Part shown: positions 1 to 8,972 of the stretch, piece by piece
Position numbering within the stretch: the first letter of the stretch is position 1
Layout: each line of letters opens with the position of its first letter
From: Streptomyces sp. V1I1
GTDB lineage: Bacteria > Actinomycetota > Actinomycetes > Streptomycetales > Streptomycetaceae
DNA: 64,000 nt
NCBI RefSeq assembly: GCF_030817355.1
Contig: NZ_JAUSZH010000001.1
Span: 310,001 to 374,000, forward strand
Direction: 5' to 3'
Made by a program: the position numbers and the translations under genes
Notes under the pieces: model-generated
What the model saw: the letters and a program-made list of their open reading frames with translations, nothing else
Told to the model about the DNA's origin: nothing
Databases searched by the model: none

Positions 1-2
1 CG

Positions 3-935
3 GTGGCCCGGGAGTTCGGGGTCACCACCGAGACGGTCGCCAAGTGGCGGGCCCGGTTCGTCACCCACCGGCTGGACGGGCTGGGTGATGCGCCCCGGCC
101 GGGGCGGGTGCGGACCGTCACCGACGAGCAGGTTGCCGAACTGGTGCGCCTGACGCTGGAGACAAGGCCGAAGAACGCCACTCACTGGTCGACCCGGTCG
201 ATGGCCCGGCGGGCCGGCATGTCGCAGTCGACGGTGTCGAGGATCTGGCGGGCCTTCCGTCTCAAGCCGCACCGCACCGAGTCGTTCAAGCCGTCCACCG
301 ACCCGTTCTTTGTGGACAAGGTGCACGACGTGGTGGGTCTGTATCTCGACCCGCCGGAGCGGGCGCTGGTGCTGCGCGTGGATGAGAAGTCGCAGATCCA
401 GGCGCTGGACCGGTCCCAGCCGGTGCTCCCGATGATGCCCGGGGTGCCCGAACGCCGCAGCCACGACTCCCTGCGCGCGGGCACCACCACCCTGTTCGCC
501 GCGCTGGATACCGCGAGCGGCAAGGTGATCGGCTCGCTCCACCGCCGACACCGCACCGCGGAGTTCAAGAAGTTTCTCTCCAAGCTCGACCGGGAGGTCC
601 CGGCCGGCCTGGACGTGCACCTGATCGTGGACAACTACGGCACCCACAAGACCGAGCCGGTCCGGAGGTGGCTGCTGGCCCACCCTCGCTTCCACCTGCA
701 CTTCACCCCGACCGGCTCGTCCTGGCTGAACCTGGTCGAGCGGTGGTTCGCCGAGCTCACCTGCAAGAAGCTCCAGTGCAGCGTCCACCGCTCGGTCCCC
801 GCCCTCGAACGCGACATCCGCGCTTGGATCAAAGGCTGGAACGCCAACCCCCGCCCATATGTGTGGCACAAGACCGCCGACCAGAGCCTCAACAGCCTCG
901 CCAGCTACTGCCGACGCATCAACGGCCCAGGTCGC
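3..935 (+). pseudogene. IS630-family transposase, truncated at both ends
   Basis: DDE transposase of the IS630 family. An N-terminal helix-turn-helix (EFGVTTETVAKWRARF) is followed by the catalytic core: VLRVDEKSQ (first Asp), LIVDNYGTHK (second Asp) and SSWLNLVERWFAEL (Glu). The 5' end lies outside the window. At the C-terminus the family reads ..SYHRRINDSGH-stop; here the frame passes RINGPG with no stop and continues for hundreds of codons antisense to fabV, so the true 3' end is lost near 935. A second IS630 tail, with the proper ending, lies beyond fabV at 2468-2562. Confidence 0.85.
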
Positions 936-992
936 TGGGGCTGGCGCCGCGACCTCGTTTTACGACGCGATCGGGGGCGTTCGTGGCGCGGG

Positions 993-2201
993 TCAGATGG
1001 TGAGAGTGGGCCAGGGGACGTCGGTTTCGACGGCGGCGGTGTAGTCGATGCCGGGGACAGAGAAGCCGTAGAGGCGGCGGACTTCGTCGCTGAACCAGTC
1101 GAGGTCGGCGAGTTCGGTGATGGTGTCGCTGGTGGCGGTGCTCCAGCGTTCGGCGACGGCGTTCTGCACGGCGGGGTCGAGTTCCCAGGTGTCGAGGCGG
1201 ACCCGGTCCTCGTCGTCGAGGTCGAGGGGGCGGGCGCCGGTCAGCTGGTCCCACAGCTCAACCAGTTGACCGATCGGGGCCACCATGGCGTCGCCGAGGA
1301 CGCCACGCAGCAGCCCGACGTACAGGGCGATGCCGGGGATGGCGGTGGAGGACTGGGTGACGGCAGCGGCGTTGACCGAGGTCACGGCCCGGCCGCCCAG
1401 GGTCTTGCCGAGGCGCTCGTCCAACGTGCGTGCGGTGGCTTCCAGATGGGACTTTGCGGCGCCGATGGTGCCCTGCCGGTAGATCGCCGCGGTGAGCGGC
1501 GAGCCGATGTAGGACAGGGCGGCGGTGGCGAAGCCGTCGGCGAGCAGGGACCGGTCGGCCAGGAACGTGATCCACCGTTCCCAGTCGGTGCCGCCCATCA
1601 CCGCCACAGTCTGCTCGATGTCGTCGCCCACGGCCGGCGCGGTGGTGACCTCCTTCACCTCCGGGGCACCGTACTCGTCGAAGACGAGGGTCTTGGTGGT
1701 GTACGGCGAGCCGATCGGCTTGAGGACCGAGGCATACACGTTGCCGGTGTCCGGGTCGGTGCGACGAGGCGCGGCCACCGAGTAGATCAGGAAGTCTAGT
1801 CGTCCCCCAAACCGCTCGGCGAGGAGGTCGGCAACCTGCTCCTTCACCGTGTCGCTGAACGCATCGCCATTGAGGAAGATCATGTCCCGCCCGTGCTGTT
1901 GGGCGAGCCGGGCGGTGGCGGCGGTGCGATACCAGCCGGCCGTGCCCGTGCGCCGCGCGGGCGCCTTCTCGAAGCACACGCCGATGCCACGGATACCGAC
2001 ACGGGCCAGGCCCGCGATCGTAGCGGCCAGGCCATACCCGGCGGACGAGCCGATGACCAGAGCCACCGGCCGTTCGCCCCCGGCGGTGACCGGGGCGGGG
2101 ACGGCCCGCCACATCTCGTCCACCAGCTGTCGGCAGCCGCCAGGATGGGAGTCGAGGAACAGGAAGCCCCGGCTCTTGGGCGCAATGACGCGTTCGCTCA
2201 C
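993..2201 (-). CDS. fabV: Enoyl-ACP/CoA reductase, FabV type (NADH)
   Basis: A 402-residue protein of full FabV/trans-2-enoyl-CoA reductase length. It reduces the 2,3-double bond of enoyl-ACP with NADH in the last step of each type II fatty-acid elongation cycle. The Rossmann motif GSSAGYGLA is at residues 51-59. The long-spacing active site Tyr-x8-Lys (YRQGTIGAAK) is Y241/K250, and the conserved SYIG tyrosine is at 231. The GTG start overlaps a TGA by four bases (GTGA), which suggests coupling to an upstream frame that now holds only an acyl-carrier-protein-like remnant. Streptomyces normally use FabI; FabV is known in other bacteria to be insensitive to triclosan, so a resistance or secondary-metabolism role is possible. 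It sits between two IS630 fragments, which suggests acquisition. Confidence 0.92.
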   Translation of the reverse strand: MSERVIAPKSRGFLFLDSHPGGCRQLVDEMWRAVPAPVTAGGERPVALVIGSSAGYGLAATIAGLARVGIRGIGVCFEKAPARRTGTAGWYRTAATARLAQQHGRDMIFLNGDAFSDTVKEQVADLLAERFGGRLDFLIYSVAAPRRTDPDTGNVYASVLKPIGSPYTTKTLVFDEYGAPEVKEVTTAPAVGDDIEQTVAVMGGTDWERWITFLADRSLLADGFATAALSYIGSPLTAAIYRQGTIGAAKSHLEATARTLDERLGKTLGGRAVTSVNAAAVTQSSTAIPGIALYVGLLRGVLGDAMVAPIGQLVELWDQLTGARPLDLDDEDRVRLDTWELDPAVQNAVAERWSTATSDTITELADLDWFSDEVRRLYGFSVPGIDYTAAVETDVPWPTLTI

Positions 2202-2235
2202 GGTGTGGTGTCCCAGGTGTCGTCACGGACAAGGA

Positions 2236-2362
2236 CGCGGCGGCCGCCTCGGCCACCCCGTCCTGCAAGTCTGCGGCCGTGCGGATGAACACGGTGATCT
2301 TGACCGGCACAACGATGTCTAGCTGGGCTTGGAGGGTTCCGACTAGCTCTAGCGGGGGCGGC
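2236..2362 (-). pseudogene. Acyl-carrier-protein-like C-terminal remnant
   Basis: One minus frame reads LELVGTLQAQLDIVVP followed by VFIRTAADLQDGVAEAAAA. This resembles helix II to helix IV of an acyl carrier protein (..L..VELV..LE..F.I.IP....I.TV.DL...V). The DSL serine region is replaced by PPPL, so the phosphopantetheine site is gone. The frame has no stop before fabV; a shift near its end would reach the TGA that overlaps the fabV start. It is probably the decayed partner of fabV. The similarity is by eye and weak. Confidence 0.35.
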
Positions 2363-2384
2363 TGGCGGCACCCAAGTCCCATCC

Positions 2385-2467
2385 CGCGGGGTAGGACCGA
2401 ACCTGCCGACCGGCAGGAACGTCTCGATAAACCTCTGTTCGGCGTCGGCGAGTTGCGCACGCGTCAC
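2385..2467 (-). pseudogene. IS5-family transposase N-terminal fragment
   Basis: Reads VTRAQLADAEQRFIETFLPV then GRFGPTPRDG, the N-terminus of the IS5-type DDE transposase group (compare the better preserved copy at 51200: YAQWKLIGPYLPIGRYGP). It begins exactly where the IS630 tail at 2468 begins on the other strand and merges into the ACP-like remnant, so it marks a deletion or insertion junction. Confidence 0.55.
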
Positions 2468-2562
2468 ACCAACCCCTGGCCCTACGGATGGCACAAGATC
2501 GCCGACCAGATCCTCGAAACCTCGCCAGCTACCATCGACGCATCAACGACTCAGGTCACTAG
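2468..2562 (+). pseudogene. IS630-family transposase C-terminal fragment
   Basis: NPWPYGWHKIADQILET, then after a one-base shift ASYHRRINDSGH and a TAG stop at 2560-2562. It matches the C-terminal region of the transposase at 3-935 (NPRPYVWHKTADQSL..) and supplies the terminus missing there. Same strand and family, with fabV lying between the two pieces. Confidence 0.75.
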
Positions 2563-2778
2563 TCCTGTCAGGTTGATCCATCGACGAATTTTCCTGGAAT
2601 CGGGATCTCGTAGTCTGGAGCTGGTTCTGAAGAGGCAAGAGCCTCGACAGAAGGGCTTGCGCACTCAGGGCGAGGTTGGGCCAGAACGGGCTTCGGTCAC
2701 CCGGACGAGGTAACAGGTCCTGGTACAGGCACTCTCAAGAACGTCGGTCAGCCGTGGACGAGGCCGGGAACTCAGCGA

Positions 2779-3160
2779 CTATTGCTCAACCCTGGTCGGT
2801 GGTCGGCGAGGGAGCCGGGCGGTCTTCTCGGGGTGGGCGACCGAGATGTAGCGCATGGCGGTGCCGTCGCTGATGCCGAACAACCGCATGAGGCGGAGGG
2901 GGTCGCCGGAGACGCGGGCCTCGTGCAAGATGCGGTCCTGCCGGAGCTCCGACAACGAGAGTTTCACCTCGCGGAAGGTCCGCTTGAGCATGGTGATGTC
3001 GACGGGCGGGTGGTCGGCGTCCATCGCGGTCTGCTGGCTGACCAAGAGGTGCCTGCGCATCTTGAGCGGCCAACTCGGCTACGAGCCGTCGAGCCAGCAC
3101 CCCGAGCGCGACCGGCGGGTCGACGAACGGCGGGCTGCCCGAAGCCCGCTCGTCCCTCAA
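2779..3160 (-). pseudogene. Tyrosine-recombinase (integrase-like) C-terminal remnant
   Basis: The C-terminus HLLVSQQTAMD....SGDPLRLMRLFGISDGTAMRYISVAHPEKT is typical of a Streptomyces site-specific integrase family (compare the remnant at 30896). The preceding stretch (ARRLVAEL..) lies in a different frame, and no catalytic N-terminal half remains. Residues up to the stop at 2779 look intact only from about 3060. Confidence 0.65.
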
Positions 3161-3174
3161 CTGGCCATCCCGGG

Positions 3175-3262
3175 CCAGCTGCGAGCGGGTTGATCGCGAA
3201 CACCTTCCGGTCCCCGGTGCGCAGGGCCGCGACGAGCACGCCGTGGCTCGTACTGCAACGGT
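3175..3262 (-). pseudogene. IS110-family transposase N-terminal fragment
   Basis: About 25 codons read SHGVLVAALRTGDRKVFAIN followed by PLAA, which matches the RuvC-like N-terminal region of IS110-type transposases. Nothing else of the element is recognisable next to it. Confidence 0.5.
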
Positions 3263-3356
3263 GTTTGCGCTGATGGGTGGGCAGTTCTACGGGCTGTGTC
3301 CGCGACGTGTGTAGTGACTGGTGCGGGCCTGGCGCCGGTTGTGCCTGTCCGGATGC

Positions 3357-4034
3357 TCAGTGACCGATGTCGCGGGCACCGGCCTCGACGAGCCCGCTCT
3401 CATAGGCGAAGATCACGACCTGGGTGCGGTCGCGCAGGCCGAGCTTGATGAGGATGCTCGACACATGCGACTTGACGGTCGCGGCTCCGATGAAGAGTTC
3501 CTCGGCGATCTCCGAGTTGCTGGACCCCCGTGCGACGGCGGCGAGCACGTCACGTTCGCGGTCGGTGAGGCGTTCCAGGCGGCGTGAGACTGCGGTGTTG
3601 ACGTTGGGTGGCGCGGCGAATTTGCCGATGAGGCGCCGGGTGATCGACGGTGCCAGCAGTGCCCCGCCGTCGGCCACCGTGCGGACGGCGGGGGCGAGTT
3701 GTTCGGGTGGGATGTCCTTGAGCACGAAGGCGCTGGCACCGGCGCGCAATGCCTGGTAGACGTACTCGTCCGGATCGAACGTGGTCAGGATCACCACCCG
3801 GACGTTCCAGTCTGCTTCGGCCAGGATCCGGGAGGTCGCCTCCAGGCCGTCCATCCCGGGCATCCGGATGTCCATCAGGATCACGTCGGGGCGGTGTCGG
3901 CGTGCCACCTCGATCGCCTCGAGTCCGGTTCCGGCCTCGGCGACGACCTCGATGTCGTCGTGGATCCGCAGGATCATGGTGAAGCCCCCGCGGACCAGTG
4001 CCTGGTCGTCGACCACGGCGACGCTGATGCTCAC
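3357..4034 (-). CDS. Response regulator, NarL/FixJ family
   Basis: A 225-residue cytoplasmic response regulator. In the receiver domain the acidic pair is D9/D10, the phospho-acceptor D55 lies in VILMDIRMPG, the switch threonine in LTTFD and the lysine in FVLKD. A LuxR-type HTH follows from about residue 158 (LTDRERDVL..EIAEELFIGAATVKSHVSSI). The GTG start at 4034 overlaps the TGA of the upstream histidine kinase by four bases, so the two are co-translated. By context it probably controls its own operon and the divergent MMPL exporter; that target is inferred. Confidence 0.93.
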   Translation of the reverse strand: MSISVAVVDDQALVRGGFTMILRIHDDIEVVAEAGTGLEAIEVARRHRPDVILMDIRMPGMDGLEATSRILAEADWNVRVVILTTFDPDEYVYQALRAGASAFVLKDIPPEQLAPAVRTVADGGALLAPSITRRLIGKFAAPPNVNTAVSRRLERLTDRERDVLAAVARGSSNSEIAEELFIGAATVKSHVSSILIKLGLRDRTQVVIFAYESGLVEAGARDIGH

Positions 4035-5263
4035 GCCGACTCGCCTCCGGTGGGCAGGTGGGCGACGACGCGGAACCCGCCGCCCGCGCGCGGCCCGGCG
4101 TCGAGGGTCCCGCCCAACAGCAGTGCCCGCTCCCGCATCCCGACGATGCCATGACCTTGTGCACTGCCCTGGGCGACGCCCGGTCCGGGTGGGACGGTGG
4201 CGCCGTGACCGTCGTCGAGCACCTCGATGACGATCCCGCTCCGGTCGGCGCTGAGCCGCACCACGGTGTGGGCACCGCGTCCGGCGTGCTTGAGCACGTT
4301 GGTGAGCGCCTCCTGGACGATGCGGTACGCGGACAGGTCCACGCGCGCCGGAATCTGGCCCGGCACAGCCTGCGTTGTCGGCAAGGAGTCCACCAGCGTG
4401 ACGTCCACACCCGCCCTGCGGACCTGCTCGAGGAGCTGGGCGAGATCCGCGAGGCCCGGCTGCGGACCCAGCCCGTCGAGGCCGGTTTCCGGTCGCAGGA
4501 CACCGAGCAGGTGGCGCAGCTCGTCCAGCGCCTGGCGTCCCACCTCCTCCACCGCCGCCATCGCCTGGCGGGCGCCCGCGGGGTCCTCGGCGGCCACGGT
4601 CCTGGCTGCGCCCGCCTGCACCGTCATCAGACTCACCCGGTGGGCGACCACATCGTGCAGCTCGCGCGCGATACGGGTCCGCTCCTCGGTCACGATCCGG
4701 CGGGCCTCGGCGGCCTGTTCCCGCAGCAGTTGGGCGGCGCGCTCCTTGCGCAGGCGCAGGCGGTGCCCGACGTACCACGCCCCGGACAGGGCGACGCCGC
4801 CGACGACAGCCGACTCCACCCACGGGGCCGGATCATCGAGGGCGTCGATGTTGACCACGACGATGGCCACGGCGACGCCCACGTGGCCCCACCGGTCCTC
4901 GGTGGTGTACCGCCCCGCGCTGTACAGGGCGATGATCGCCGCCCCGCCCGGGTCCGTGTAACTGCTTGCGAGCGTCACGGCCCAGGCGCCCAACGTCACA
5001 CCCAAAACGACCAAGGGCGCGCGCCTGCGCCAGTACAGCGCTGCACCGGCGGCGGCAAACACCAGCAAAGCAGCGAACGGGACATCGCCGAGGGGGCGGA
5101 TGACCAACGCATCGCCGGGTCCCTCCACCACAAACACCATGGCGAGGAAGATCACGGTCGCCAGGACGGCGTCCGCGGTGCGGGGCCAGCGGGTGAACGG
5201 GCCCCGGAACCTGCCCGGGGCATTCCCCAGCGGCGTCAGGGATCGCAGCGACGCGCGGTTCAC
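4031..5263 (-). CDS. Sensor histidine kinase, HisKA_3 type
   Basis: A 410-residue membrane kinase. Hydrophobic N-terminal segments run from about residue 30 to 165. The dimerisation box ARELHDVVAHRVS follows with the phospho-accepting His203, then a HATPase_c domain with N-box VQEALTNVLKHA and glycine-rich DDGHGA and GHGIVGM. It has no large extracellular sensor domain, as is usual for the membrane-stress NarL-partner kinases of actinobacteria. The GTG start at 5263 is preceded by GGAGCG. It is the first gene of the two-gene operon with the regulator at 3357. Confidence 0.93.
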   Translation of the reverse strand: MNRASLRSLTPLGNAPGRFRGPFTRWPRTADAVLATVIFLAMVFVVEGPGDALVIRPLGDVPFAALLVFAAAGAALYWRRRAPLVVLGVTLGAWAVTLASSYTDPGGAAIIALYSAGRYTTEDRWGHVGVAVAIVVVNIDALDDPAPWVESAVVGGVALSGAWYVGHRLRLRKERAAQLLREQAAEARRIVTEERTRIARELHDVVAHRVSLMTVQAGAARTVAAEDPAGARQAMAAVEEVGRQALDELRHLLGVLRPETGLDGLGPQPGLADLAQLLEQVRRAGVDVTLVDSLPTTQAVPGQIPARVDLSAYRIVQEALTNVLKHAGRGAHTVVRLSADRSGIVIEVLDDGHGATVPPGPGVAQGSAQGHGIVGMRERALLLGGTLDAGPRAGGGFRVVAHLPTGGESA

Positions 5264-5548
5264 TATCGCTCCACGGTAGGGCGGGCGGTGGCCGCCGCGG
5301 GTCGTCAGCGGTCACCGGCACACCGTAGGCCAGGGTCGCGGGCGCGGTCATCAGCCTGCAGGCGGATGCGGCTCTCCGCCCTCCGGGGGGAGACCCACGC
5401 ACCGTCAACCCGCACGACCCGCCTCCGGAGGGGAGCGCCGCCCCGCCCTGAGGCGGGCGACGGTGCCGGTCTGGGCACGCACAGTGAGACCACGCCGTCA
5501 CCGCCGGCCCACCTGTCGTCCGACCCGCACCACCGAAGGAGCACCGTT
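5264..5548. promoter_or_regulatory. Divergent promoter region, kinase operon / MMPL exporter
   Basis: The 285 bp between oppositely directed starts must hold both promoters. Two related motifs, CCTCCGGGGGGAG (about 5380) and CCTCCGGAGGGGAG (5422), lie 42 bp apart, four helical turns. The second contains a perfect 10-bp palindrome, CCTCCGGAGG (5422-5431). They are candidate sites for the response regulator. Confidence 0.35.
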
Positions 5549-7747
5549 GTGCATCGCCTCATCCGTCGCATCGGCGACGCCAGCGCCCGCAGACCATGGG
5601 CCACGATCGGGGCGTGGCTGGTCAGCGCCGCCATCGTCATAGCACTGGCCGCTACCGCCGGTGGCGCGTTCGTCGACGACCTCGTCGCTCCCGGCAGCGA
5701 GAGTGAGCAGGCGATGGAGCTCCTCGAGGAGCGCTTTCCCCAAGCGGCCGACGGCACTGCCATAGCGGTTTTCGCCGCGCCGCAGGGGGAGCGACTCGAG
5801 CGCCACCGGCCCGCCGTCGACGCGGCGGTCGCCCGGATCTCCGAGGTGGAGCACGTCGCCACGGTGGTCGATCCGTTCACCGCCGGCACCGTGTCGCCCG
5901 ACGGGCGCATCGGCTTCGCCGACATAGCCTTCGACCTGCCGTCCGGCGACCTCGGACCGAAGCCGCTCGGCACGATCACCGACGCGATGGAGCCGGCACG
6001 ACAGACCGGCGTCGCGGCCGAGCTCGGCGGCGAAGCAGCGTTCATCAACGCCCAGACCGAAACCTCGGGCGCGGAGGCGGCCGGTCTGCTGGCCGCAGTG
6101 GTCGTGCTGGTCGTCGCGTCCGGGACGATCGTGGCCGCACTGGTCCCCATCGCGCTCGCCCTGGTGGCCGTCGCCGTCGGCCTCGGAGGCATCCTGCTGC
6201 TGGCCAACGCGATGGACGTCTCAAGCGCCGCGCCGACGATCGGCGCGATGATCGGGCTCGGCGTGGGCATCGACTACGCCCTGTTCATCGTGGCCCGCTA
6301 CCGCGAGAAACGCGCCGCAGGCCAGGACAGCACCACCGCACTGTCGAACGCCATGAGCTCCTCGGGCTCCGCCGTCGTATTCGCAGGCGGCACCGTCGTC
6401 GTGGCGATGACCGCGCTCGTACTGACCGGGGCGGGCTTCCTGGCCTCGATCGGCCTCGGCACCTCGCTGGTGGTGCTCTTCGCGGTGGCCACCGCGCTCA
6501 CACTGCTGCCGGCACTGCTGTCGCTGCTCGGCGACCGCATCGACGCAGGACGGCTCATGCGCCGCCGACGCCTCGTCAAGCGGTCCCAGAACACGGCATG
6601 GTGGCGCTTCGCCCACCGCGTCTCCGGTCGGCCATGGCCGTACCTGGTCCTTGCCTCAGTGGCGCTGCTCGCGCTGGCCGCCCCCGCGCTGCGGATGGAA
6701 ACCGGCTTCCCCGACGCCGGCGACGATGCGAGGAGCACCACGCACCGTCGCGCCTACGACCTGCTGGCGGAGGGTTTCGGCCCGGGCTTCAACGGCCCGC
6801 TCCTGCTCGTCGCCGACCTACGCAGTCCCGGCGTGAGCGCCCAGACAATCCCGGCGCTGTCGAAGCGCGTCGCCGCCGACCCCGGCATCGCCAAGGTCGG
6901 CACGCCGCAGATCTCCCCCACCACAGACACCGTCGTGCTGCCCGCGATCCCCACCACCGCGTCCTCGGACGCCGAGACGTCCGCGACCCTCGAGCGCGTC
7001 CGCGACCTGCTGCCCGCGAACGTCACCGTGTCCGGCCTGACCGCCATGACCGACGACCTGACCGAGCAGCTCGCCGACACTCTGCCGATCTTCATCGCCG
7101 CGATCCTGGCCGCGTCATTCCTGCTGCTCATGGTGGTCTTCCGCTCCATCGCGGTGCCGCTCAAAGCCACCGTGATGAACCTGCTCTCGATCGGCGCGGC
7201 CTATGGCGCCGTCGTCACCGTGTTCCAGTGGGGATGGCTCAAGGACGTGTTCAACCTGGAAGGGACGCTCCTGATCGCCTCCCCGCTGCCCACGATCTTC
7301 TTCGCCGTCCTCTTCGGTCTGTCCATGGACTACGAGGTCTTCCTGCTCTCGCGTATCCGCGAGGAGTACGACGCCACAGGTGACAACGCCGAGTCGGTAG
7401 CGCGCGGCATCGCAGGCACGGGCCCCGTGATCACCTCCGCCGCGCTGATCATGACGGTGGTGTTCCTCAGCTTCGTCGCCCACCCGTCGCCGATCGTCAA
7501 GATGATGGGCCTGGGCCTGGCAACGGCGGTCGTGCTCGACGCGACGATCGTCCGCATGGTGCTGGTGCCCGCAGCCATGGCGCTGATAGGCCGTGCGAAC
7601 TGGTGGATTCCTCGCTGGCTCGACCGTCGGCTGCCGCACATGAGCAAAGAGAGCACCGGCATCCCACACCAGCCCGAGCCCGTACTCGACCACACATCCG
7701 AAAGAGCTGACGCGACGGCGTTGAAGATGCCGACGACCGGCAGCTGA
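5549..7747 (+). CDS. MMPL-family RND transporter
   Basis: A 732-residue inner-membrane transporter with two MMPL halves, each an N-terminal helix, an extracytoplasmic loop and a block of about five helices. The conserved GLGVGIDYALFIVARYRE (first half) and FGLSMDYEVFLLSRIREE (second half) are the proton-relay and intracellular-loop signatures. The family exports lipids, peptides or drugs with proton motive force. GTG at 5549 is the start because GAAGGAG lies seven bases upstream. It is divergent from a two-component system that probably senses envelope stress and induces it. The substrate is unknown. Confidence 0.93.
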   Translation: MHRLIRRIGDASARRPWATIGAWLVSAAIVIALAATAGGAFVDDLVAPGSESEQAMELLEERFPQAADGTAIAVFAAPQGERLERHRPAVDAAVARISEVEHVATVVDPFTAGTVSPDGRIGFADIAFDLPSGDLGPKPLGTITDAMEPARQTGVAAELGGEAAFINAQTETSGAEAAGLLAAVVVLVVASGTIVAALVPIALALVAVAVGLGGILLLANAMDVSSAAPTIGAMIGLGVGIDYALFIVARYREKRAAGQDSTTALSNAMSSSGSAVVFAGGTVVVAMTALVLTGAGFLASIGLGTSLVVLFAVATALTLLPALLSLLGDRIDAGRLMRRRRLVKRSQNTAWWRFAHRVSGRPWPYLVLASVALLALAAPALRMETGFPDAGDDARSTTHRRAYDLLAEGFGPGFNGPLLLVADLRSPGVSAQTIPALSKRVAADPGIAKVGTPQISPTTDTVVLPAIPTTASSDAETSATLERVRDLLPANVTVSGLTAMTDDLTEQLADTLPIFIAAILAASFLLLMVVFRSIAVPLKATVMNLLSIGAAYGAVVTVFQWGWLKDVFNLEGTLLIASPLPTIFFAVLFGLSMDYEVFLLSRIREEYDATGDNAESVARGIAGTGPVITSAALIMTVVFLSFVAHPSPIVKMMGLGLATAVVLDATIVRMVLVPAAMALIGRANWWIPRWLDRRLPHMSKESTGIPHQPEPVLDHTSERADATALKMPTTGS

Positions 7748-7777
7748 GCACGACCATCGCCCGCTACGGACGCCGAC

Positions 7778-7999
7778 GGGCTGTTCACCGCCTCCGCCGG
7801 GTGGTTCCACCTGTCTGCCCAGACCAGCATTATTCGTGAAGGCCCCAACCGCGACTACTACCTCAAGAAACGAGTCCAGGGCTGCAAGTACGTCCAGGCC
7901 GTGATCGCCCTCGCCCGCCGACGAGTCGCCGTCTTTGGGGCCCTCCTACGGGACAACCGGCTCTTCACAGCCCCACCCACGGCGACAGCCGCGGCTTGA
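7778..7999 (+). pseudogene. IS110-family transposase C-terminal fragment
   Basis: An open frame ending in TGA at 7997 reads SAQTSIIREGPNRDYYLKKR, then VQAVIALARRRVAVFGALLRDN. This is the C-terminal tail of IS110/IS116-type transposases (..R.FY..KR..GK.H.QA.IALARRR..VL.A.LRD). The catalytic part is missing. It begins 30 bp after the MMPL stop. Confidence 0.75.
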
Positions 8000-8089
8000 C
8001 CGCCCCCTTAAGACTCCGCCGCCCTCATAGAACCGCCATAGACTCGAGAGACCGGAGGTACCGGGGGGATCACCACCCGGGAGGACCCC

Positions 8090-8770
8090 ATGCGACACAC
8101 CAGACTGGTCGGCGAATCCGCGGACTACCTCGCCGCCCGCGAAGAGCTCAGGCTGGCCGAGATCGACCTCATGCGCCACCACGAACAGGTCGCGGCCCAG
8201 CGCCGGGCGCTCCCCCAGGGGCCGCCCGTCGACGACCACGTCTTCATCGAGGGCCCCGCCGACCTCGACGCCGGTGACACCCCGGTCCGCGAGGTCCCGC
8301 TGAGCGGTCTGTTCACCGCCCCGGACCGCCCGCTGATCGTCTACCACTTCATGTACGGCAAGCTGCAGACCGACCCGTGCCCGATGTGCACCCTGTGGAT
8401 TGACGGCTTCAACGGGATCTCCCACCACATCACCCGGACCGCCGACTTCGCCGTCGCCGCGGCCGCCGACCCTCCCGTGCTGCGGCAGCACGCCCGCAAC
8501 CGTGGCTGGACCCGGCTACGGCTGCTGAGCTGCGGCGACAGCACCTTCAAGTACGACCTCGGCAGCGAGGACAAGGACGGCGAGCAGGACTCGACCGTTT
8601 CCGTCTTCACCCGCGACGATGACGGCACGATCCGGCACTTCTACTCCGCGCACCCCCGCATGTCCGCCGACATCGACCAGCGCGGCATAGACCTACTCGC
8701 CCCCGTATGGAACCTCCTGGACCTCACCCCCGCCGGCCGCGGCAACTGGTTCCCCACGCTGGACTATTGA
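8090..8770 (+). CDS. DUF899 family thioredoxin-like protein
   Basis: A 226-residue protein that matches DUF899 along its whole length, from RLVGESADYLAAREELRLAE through the central GKLQTDPCPMCTLWIDGFNG and on to the GDSTFKYDL region. The CPMC (C-x2-C) pair sits where thioredoxin folds carry their redox cysteines, so a cytoplasmic dithiol-disulfide role is likely; the true substrate is unknown. ATG at 8090 follows GGGAGGA. It looks intact. Its left neighbour is an IS110 tail and its right neighbour a truncated transposon. Confidence 0.88.
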   Translation: MRHTRLVGESADYLAAREELRLAEIDLMRHHEQVAAQRRALPQGPPVDDHVFIEGPADLDAGDTPVREVPLSGLFTAPDRPLIVYHFMYGKLQTDPCPMCTLWIDGFNGISHHITRTADFAVAAAADPPVLRQHARNRGWTRLRLLSCGDSTFKYDLGSEDKDGEQDSTVSVFTRDDDGTIRHFYSAHPRMSADIDQRGIDLLAPVWNLLDLTPAGRGNWFPTLDY

Positions 8771-8880
8771 TCCCAGGCTGCGTACGGAGAGTGTGGGATC
8801 TGCAGAACATCGTGCTTGTCACCCGCGCACTCATAGGGCCGCGCGCGCCCCGCGCCGGAAGTAAGAGGTGGTAGTGAACC

Positions 8881-8972
8881 GTGGTGGCGATGGTCGGACT
8901 GTTTTGGATCAGCGAGGACGCGGTGTACGTGGGTTCCCCGCCGACCGGGGACAGGCGCTGTGGTCCGCTCCC
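8881..8972 (+). pseudogene. 5' fragment of a Streptomyces hypothetical gene
   Basis: GTG/ATG codons at 8881-8890 open a frame, MVGLFWISEDAVYVGSPPTG, resembling the N-terminus of a small protein I have seen in many Streptomyces genomes (MVGLFWIT..AVYVG.PP). After about 30 codons the similarity stops where the Tn554-like integrase becomes recognisable, so it is probably a host gene cut by that element. From memory only. Confidence 0.35.

Noticed and set aside
4058..5548. Very long open frame on the plus strand running into the MMPL gene from upstream
   Set aside because: It is antisense to the histidine kinase; MMPL similarity and the ribosome site begin at 5549.
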